Assembly: GCA_019348475.1 (NCBI GenBank)
Contig: JAHWJJ010000194.1
Span: 1 to 8,116 of the forward strand
DNA: 8,116 nucleotides
Source of the DNA: Gemmatimonadota bacterium
Lineage (GTDB): Bacteria; Gemmatimonadota; Gemmatimonadetes; Longimicrobiales; Longimicrobiaceae
Direction of reading: 5' to 3'
The notes beneath the pieces were generated by a model that was not told the origin of the DNA, did no database searches, and saw only the letters and a program-made list of their open reading frames with translations. Positions 5,022 to 8,116 of the stretch are shown here, one piece after another. A program made the position numbers and the translations under genes. Each line of letters begins with the position of its first letter. Position 1 is the stretch's first letter.

Positions 5022-6203
5022 ATGCAGCATCCCGGCGGCGGCACCTCCACCCGCGCCATCCACGCCGGCGACACGGAGCCGCGCATCGGCGCGCCCGTCG
5101 TCACGCCCATCTACCCCACGACGACCTTCTACAGCGACCCGTCCGGGCAGGACGAGGTGCTGTACACGCGCTACGGCAACGGCCCCAACCACCTGCTGCT
5201 GCAAAAGCGCATCGCCGCGCTGGAAGGGGCGGAGGACGCGCTGGTCCTTGCCAGCGGGATGGCGGCGATGGCGATGGCGCTGCTGTCCGTGGTCCAGGCG
5301 GGGGACCACGTGCTGGCGACGGACGCCATCTACGGCGGCACGCGCGCGCTGCTGGACCGCGAGCTGTCGCGGCTGGGGATTGAGTCCAGCTACGTGGACC
5401 TGTTCTCGCCGGAGTGGACGCGCAGCCTGCGGCCCAACACGCGCGTGGTGCTGGGCGAAACGCCGTCCAACCCGCTGCTGCGCGTGCTGGACCTGCAGCC
5501 GATCGCCGAGGCGGCCCGCGCGCACGGCGCCGTGGTCATCGTGGACGCCACCTTCGGCTCGCCGGTGCACTTTCGCGCGCTGGAGCACGGGGCCGACATC
5601 GTGCACCACAGCGCCACCAAGTACCTGGGCGGGCACAGCGACGTTACGGCGGGCGTCCTGGCCGGCAGCGCCGCCCGCATCGGCGAGGCGCGCAAGCGGG
5701 CGCGGGTGTGGGGGCCGGTGCTGGACCCGCACGCCGCCTGGCTGCTGGAGCGGGGGATCAAGACGCTCTCGGTGCGGATGGAGCGCCACAACCGCAACGG
5801 GATGGAGGTCGCGCGCTGGGCGGAGACCCGGCCGGAGGTGGCGCGCGTGTTCTATCCCGGGCTCCCCTCGCACCCGGACCACCAGACGGCGTGCCGGGTG
5901 CTGGACGGGTTCGGGGGAATGGTGGGGCTGGAGCTGGAGGGCGGCGGCGCCGCGGCGGACCGCTTCGTTCGCGCGCTGCGGCTGGCCAAGCTGGCGCCCA
6001 GCCTGGGCGGCGTGGAGACGCTGGTTTCCGAGCCGCGCTACACCTCGCACGCGGGGATGACGCCGGAGCAGCGCGCCGCCAACGGCATCCGCGACGGCTT
6101 CATCCGCGTGTCGGTGGGCATCGAGGACGCCGCGGACCTGATCGCGGACCTGGACCAGGCCCTCCGCGCCATCGGCGGCGACCACCGCGAGGCCGCGGAC
6201 TGA
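5022..6203 (+). CDS. Cys/Met-metabolism PLP-dependent enzyme (cystathionine gamma-synthase/lyase-like)
   Basis: This 393-residue enzyme is full length for the trans-sulfuration family. K200 in HSATKYLGGHSD is the Schiff-base lysine, and D175 (IVDATFGSP) pairs with the pyridine nitrogen. Y48 and R50 (YTRYGNG) reach into the neighbouring subunit to bind cofactor phosphate. S78-G79-M80 is the cofactor-phosphate loop, and R362 in FIRVSVGIED binds substrate carboxylate. IYGGT carries glycine where methionine gamma-lyase has its active-site cysteine, favouring cystathionine synthase, cystathionine lyase or sulfhydrylase activity. Sequence alone does not separate these. The usual GNPT after the YxR motif is replaced by GNGPNH. 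AGGAG at 5010-5014, 7 nt before the ATG, fixes the start. It is the last gene of the apparent three-gene operon and is followed by a hairpin. I cannot say whether the upstream winged-helix protein controls it. Confidence 0.92.
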   Translation: MQHPGGGTSTRAIHAGDTEPRIGAPVVTPIYPTTTFYSDPSGQDEVLYTRYGNGPNHLLLQKRIAALEGAEDALVLASGMAAMAMALLSVVQAGDHVLATDAIYGGTRALLDRELSRLGIESSYVDLFSPEWTRSLRPNTRVVLGETPSNPLLRVLDLQPIAEAARAHGAVVIVDATFGSPVHFRALEHGADIVHHSATKYLGGHSDVTAGVLAGSAARIGEARKRARVWGPVLDPHAAWLLERGIKTLSVRMERHNRNGMEVARWAETRPEVARVFYPGLPSHPDHQTACRVLDGFGGMVGLELEGGGAAADRFVRALRLAKLAPSLGGVETLVSEPRYTSHAGMTPEQRAANGIRDGFIRVSVGIEDAADLIADLDQALRAIGGDHREAAD

Positions 6204-6235
6204 CGCACGATCGCCTCGAATTGTCGGTGGTGGCT

Positions 6236-6288
6236 GAAAAACGAGAAACCCTGCTTCGCGTCACTGCGTGGGAGGGTTTTCGCTTTTC
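6236..6288. terminator. Imperfect hairpin with A-rich and T-rich arms, likely terminator
   Basis: Left arm GAAAAACGAGAAACCCT (6236-6252) and right arm AGGGTTTTCGCTTTTC (6273-6288) pair with one mismatch and one bulge around a 20-nt loop. The right arm contains two TTTT tracts and lies 33-85 nt after the stop of the PLP gene. This fits an intrinsic terminator, possibly bidirectional. The stem is AT-rich outside and GC only in the CCCT core, so termination strength is uncertain. Confidence 0.5.
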
Positions 6289-6422
6289 GCCAGGCGACGG
6301 TTCGTTGCCGTAGACTTTGCGCGGTTGGACGGCAGCGGGAACGCGCATGGGAAGGCGGGGCGGGGGGGGAATCTTCCAGAGCACAACTTCGGCTGCCACG
6401 GCCGCGCGGACAAGCATCGTCG

Positions 6423-6465
6423 CCCCTCACCCGCTCACCCACTCACGGCTCGGCGCGCAACCTGC
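6423..6465 (+). repeat. Octamer repeat plus shared 15-mer, left copy
   Basis: Three units CCCCTCAC, CCGCTCAC and CCACTCAC occupy 6423-6446. They are followed after four bases by CGGCGCGCAACCTGC (6451-6465). The same octamer and the same 15-mer recur at 7485-7521, on the other side of the predicted metalloprotease gene. The units are related in style (period 8, CTCAC) to the arrays before the kinase and cyclophilin genes, but end 43 nt before the ATG instead of at it. Confidence 0.65.
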
Positions 6466-6508
6466 GCGGCAGCAGACGTGTCGCCTCACCATCCACCCGC
6501 GAAGAAAG

Positions 6509-7471
6509 ATGACCCGGTCCGCATCGCTTCTGATCCTCGCCGCGCTGCCAGCACAGGACGCTACGGCGCAGCAGAGCGCGGCGTACGTCCCCACGGACTC
6601 GGCTATCGCGGCGGCGGCGGCGGCGGTGGTGCAGAACGCGGATCGCTGCGTGGCGGTGTGGCCGGGCTACTGGCACGCGGGAAAGCCGTTCGGCCTTACG
6701 CGGCGGGAAGACCGCAGCGTCTTCGTACACCTCGCCGCGCCGCACCCGGACTTCACGCCGGTACCGCAGAGCCAGCTTCCCGACGTGCTCCGCGGGGCGT
6801 TTTACGTGCGGCGCGCGCCCGCCGGCGAGTTCCGGCCCACGGACATCTTCTACCGGATCGGCGAGGTCCGGGTGCCGGTGCTCCGGCCCTATTCACCCAC
6901 GCTGCGTCACAACGTGGAGCTGGTGTATCACGAGGCCTTTCACGCGCACCAGGACGAGCGTTTCGCGCCGCTCCCGGGCGGACGCGCTGCCTTCGGTTCC
7001 GCATCCGCCGCCGTCGCGCTCGCCGTTCCGCCCGCCGAGTTCGAGGCGCTGGCACGCGCGGAGCGCCAGGTGCTGGCCGCGGCCCTCTCGGCGTCCTCGC
7101 CCGACTCGCTGCGTTCCCTGTTGCGCAGCTATCTCCAGTTGCGCGCCCGGCGGACGGCCATGGCTCCGGACGCGCAGCCGTTCGAGCAGTGGGAAGAGCG
7201 GATCGAGGGCACGGCCGAGTTCGTCGGGGCCTCCTGCGCGGCGCTGGCGACCGATGGCGATCGAGAGCAGGCGCGCGGCCGCCTTCGCGCGGCGCTGGCG
7301 AAAGATGCGCCGGCGCTGGCCGGCGGACGGCCGTCGAAGTGGCGGGCGTACGCCGTGGGCGCGGCGCTTTCCATGCTGCTGGACGACCTGCGCGTTCCGG
7401 ACTGGCGTGCGGCGGTCGAATCGGGTGCGGCGCTGGACGACCTGCTCGCGCACGCCGTCTCCGGACGGTGA
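6509..7471 (+). CDS. Exported putative zinc metalloprotease-like protein (HEXXH + EGxAE)
   Basis: This 320-residue protein starts with a probable Sec signal peptide: MTR, a hydrophobic run SLLILAALPA, and a likely cut after ATA near residue 20. The mature part should be periplasmic or secreted. It carries a zincin-type motif, H141-E142-A143-F144-H145, within VELVYHEAFHAHQ. About 90 residues later EGTAEFVG (233-240) matches the gluzincin pattern, where E233 would be the third zinc ligand. The two motifs in this order and spacing suggest a real metallopeptidase fold, though I do not recognise a named family. Two cysteines (in ADRCVAV and GASCAAL) could form a disulfide. The frame is open upstream to about 6317, but the ATG at 6509 opens the signal peptide and has a purine-rich GAAGAAAG just before it. 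It appears monocistronic and is bracketed by a direct repeat. Confidence 0.68.
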   Translation: MTRSASLLILAALPAQDATAQQSAAYVPTDSAIAAAAAAVVQNADRCVAVWPGYWHAGKPFGLTRREDRSVFVHLAAPHPDFTPVPQSQLPDVLRGAFYVRRAPAGEFRPTDIFYRIGEVRVPVLRPYSPTLRHNVELVYHEAFHAHQDERFAPLPGGRAAFGSASAAVALAVPPAEFEALARAERQVLAAALSASSPDSLRSLLRSYLQLRARRTAMAPDAQPFEQWEERIEGTAEFVGASCAALATDGDREQARGRLRAALAKDAPALAGGRPSKWRAYAVGAALSMLLDDLRVPDWRAAVESGAALDDLLAHAVSGR

Positions 7472-7484
7472 GTGGCCCGAAGAC

Positions 7485-7521
7485 CCGCTCACCCGCTCAC
7501 GCCGCCCGGCGCGCAACCTGC
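7485..7521 (+). repeat. Octamer repeat plus shared 15-mer, right copy
   Basis: Two identical CCGCTCAC units (7485-7500) are followed, after six bases, by CGGCGCGCAACCTGC (7507-7521). The 15-mer is identical to 6451-6465, and the order of parts is the same. It lies 13 nt after the stop of the metalloprotease-like gene and about 120 nt before the YpdA start. Confidence 0.65.
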
Positions 7522-7641
7522 TCGCGGACGCCGACTCCCGCGCCTTCCCCTCGCGCGCGGCGGGGATTCGCGCGAAATTGGAAGCGCGGCTGGCAAATGC
7601 GACGGCCGCGCGTTCAGCGAATGGAAATCGTGCCTGCGCAG

Positions 7642-8116
7642 ATGACGCATAGAGCAAAAGTGGCCGACATCGCGGTGATTGGGGCGGGGCCGTGCGGGAT
7701 CGCGGTGGGGGTGGCGGCGCGGGAGGCGGGGGTGTCGTGCGTGCTCTTCGACCGCGGCGCCATCACGCAGGCGATGATGGACCATCCCACCTACGTCACC
7801 TACTTCAGCGGGCCGGAAAAGCTGGAGATCGCGGACCTTCCCTTCACCACCGCGGGCGACAAGCCCACGCGCCGCGAGGCGCTGCGCTACTACCGCAAGG
7901 TTGCCGCGTACTACGCGCTGGACGTGCGGCAGTACGAGGAGGTGACGGCGGTGGAGGGGACGGAGGGCGACTTCCTCCTCCGCACGCGGACGCGCATGGG
8001 CGAGGAGCGGGTGCAGCGCGCGCGAAGCGTGGTGATCGCCACCGGCTACTACGACACCCCGCGAAAGCTGGACGCGCCGGGGGCGGAACTGGCCAAGGTG
8101 CACTACTACTTCACGG
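7642..8116 (+). CDS. ypdA: YpdA-type FAD-dependent (bacillithiol) disulfide reductase, 3' end cut by window
   Basis: The first 158 residues match what I know of YpdA, the NADPH-dependent flavoprotein that reduces bacillithiol disulfide in Firmicutes. IGAGPCGIAVG (13-23) is the FAD-binding GxGxxG motif, with the YpdA-typical cysteine C18. HPTYVTYFSGPEKLEIADLPF follows (about 48-68; S56, E59 and K60 lie in the YpdA-like SxxEKLEI segment). YYRKVAAYY is next, and ATGYYD (133-138) is the second FAD motif. The rest, including the NADPH-binding Rossmann motif, lies beyond the window. An in-frame ATG at 7621 would add seven residues. I chose 7642 because it sits closer to the first strand, but neither start has a clear ribosome binding site. 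If bacillithiol is absent from the host, the true substrate would be another low-molecular-weight disulfide. Confidence 0.85.
   Translation, partial: MTHRAKVADIAVIGAGPCGIAVGVAAREAGVSCVLFDRGAITQAMMDHPTYVTYFSGPEKLEIADLPFTTAGDKPTRREALRYYRKVAAYYALDVRQYEEVTAVEGTEGDFLLRTRTRMGEERVQRARSVVIATGYYDTPRKLDAPGAELAKVHYYFT

Larger units (their letters stand above)
6204..6508. other. Gene-free region: terminator hairpin, G-rich run, repeat leader
   Basis: About 305 bp without a credible gene. It contains a terminator-like hairpin (6236-6288), a G-rich run (6349-6369) and three octamer repeats leading into a shared 15-mer (6423-6465). A frame in line with the next gene opens from 6317 with TTG, but it lacks protein character and runs into a signal peptide at 6509, so I exclude it. 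Confidence 0.55.

Noticed and set aside
4636..6060. 474-residue + strand frame across the PLP enzyme
   Set aside because: Its composition is Arg/Ala/Trp/Pro-rich with no motif, and it overlaps two genes with clear catalytic motifs in other frames.
6349..6369. Possible G-quadruplex (runs of 3, 4 and 8 G)
   Set aside because: The runs could form a quadruplex, but in DNA this GC-rich such runs are expected by chance and nothing nearby suggests a role.

Overview
The window is GC-rich bacterial DNA. All eight genes I support lie on the + strand, and I see no tRNA, rRNA, CRISPR array or transposase. The very high GC, the short palindromic intergenic repeats and the period-8 CGCACT/CGCTCAC runs in front of genes remind me of Gemmatimonadota of the Longimicrobium type. 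That is recall and inference, not a search result.

Layout. A small MerR-type regulator (113-463) is followed by about 330 bp of non-coding DNA carrying two palindromic structures and an array of five 8-bp units that ends exactly at the ATG of a PfkB-family sugar kinase (796-1770). Next comes an orphan gene of visibly lower GC (1822-2805), encoding one N-terminal membrane helix, a long coiled coil and an unrecognised C-terminal domain. A STAS-like plus GHKL-ATPase protein follows (2915-3859). After a second octamer array comes an apparent operon: cyclophilin (3943-4419), STAS-like/winged-helix protein (4424-5017) and Cys/Met-metabolism PLP enzyme (5022-6203), each separated by exactly 4 nt. 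A terminator-like hairpin lies behind it. The right part holds a predicted exported zinc-protease-like protein (6509-7471), bracketed by two copies of a CCGCTCAC-type repeat that share a 15-mer. The 5' part of a YpdA-type FAD-dependent disulfide reductase (7642 to the window edge) ends the window.

How the genes may work together. The STAS-like/GHKL-ATPase protein and the STAS-like/winged-helix protein look like parts of a SpoIIAB/SpoIIAA-like or DUF4325-like switch, here separated by a cyclophilin gene. The PLP enzyme (sulfur amino acids) and YpdA (low-molecular-weight thiol redox, bacillithiol in known cases) give a loose thiol theme, but nothing in the sequence links them directly. The most unusual signals are the octamer arrays abutting start codons, the split STAS/ATPase module and the orphan membrane coiled-coil protein. 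I found no complete defence system or mobile element.
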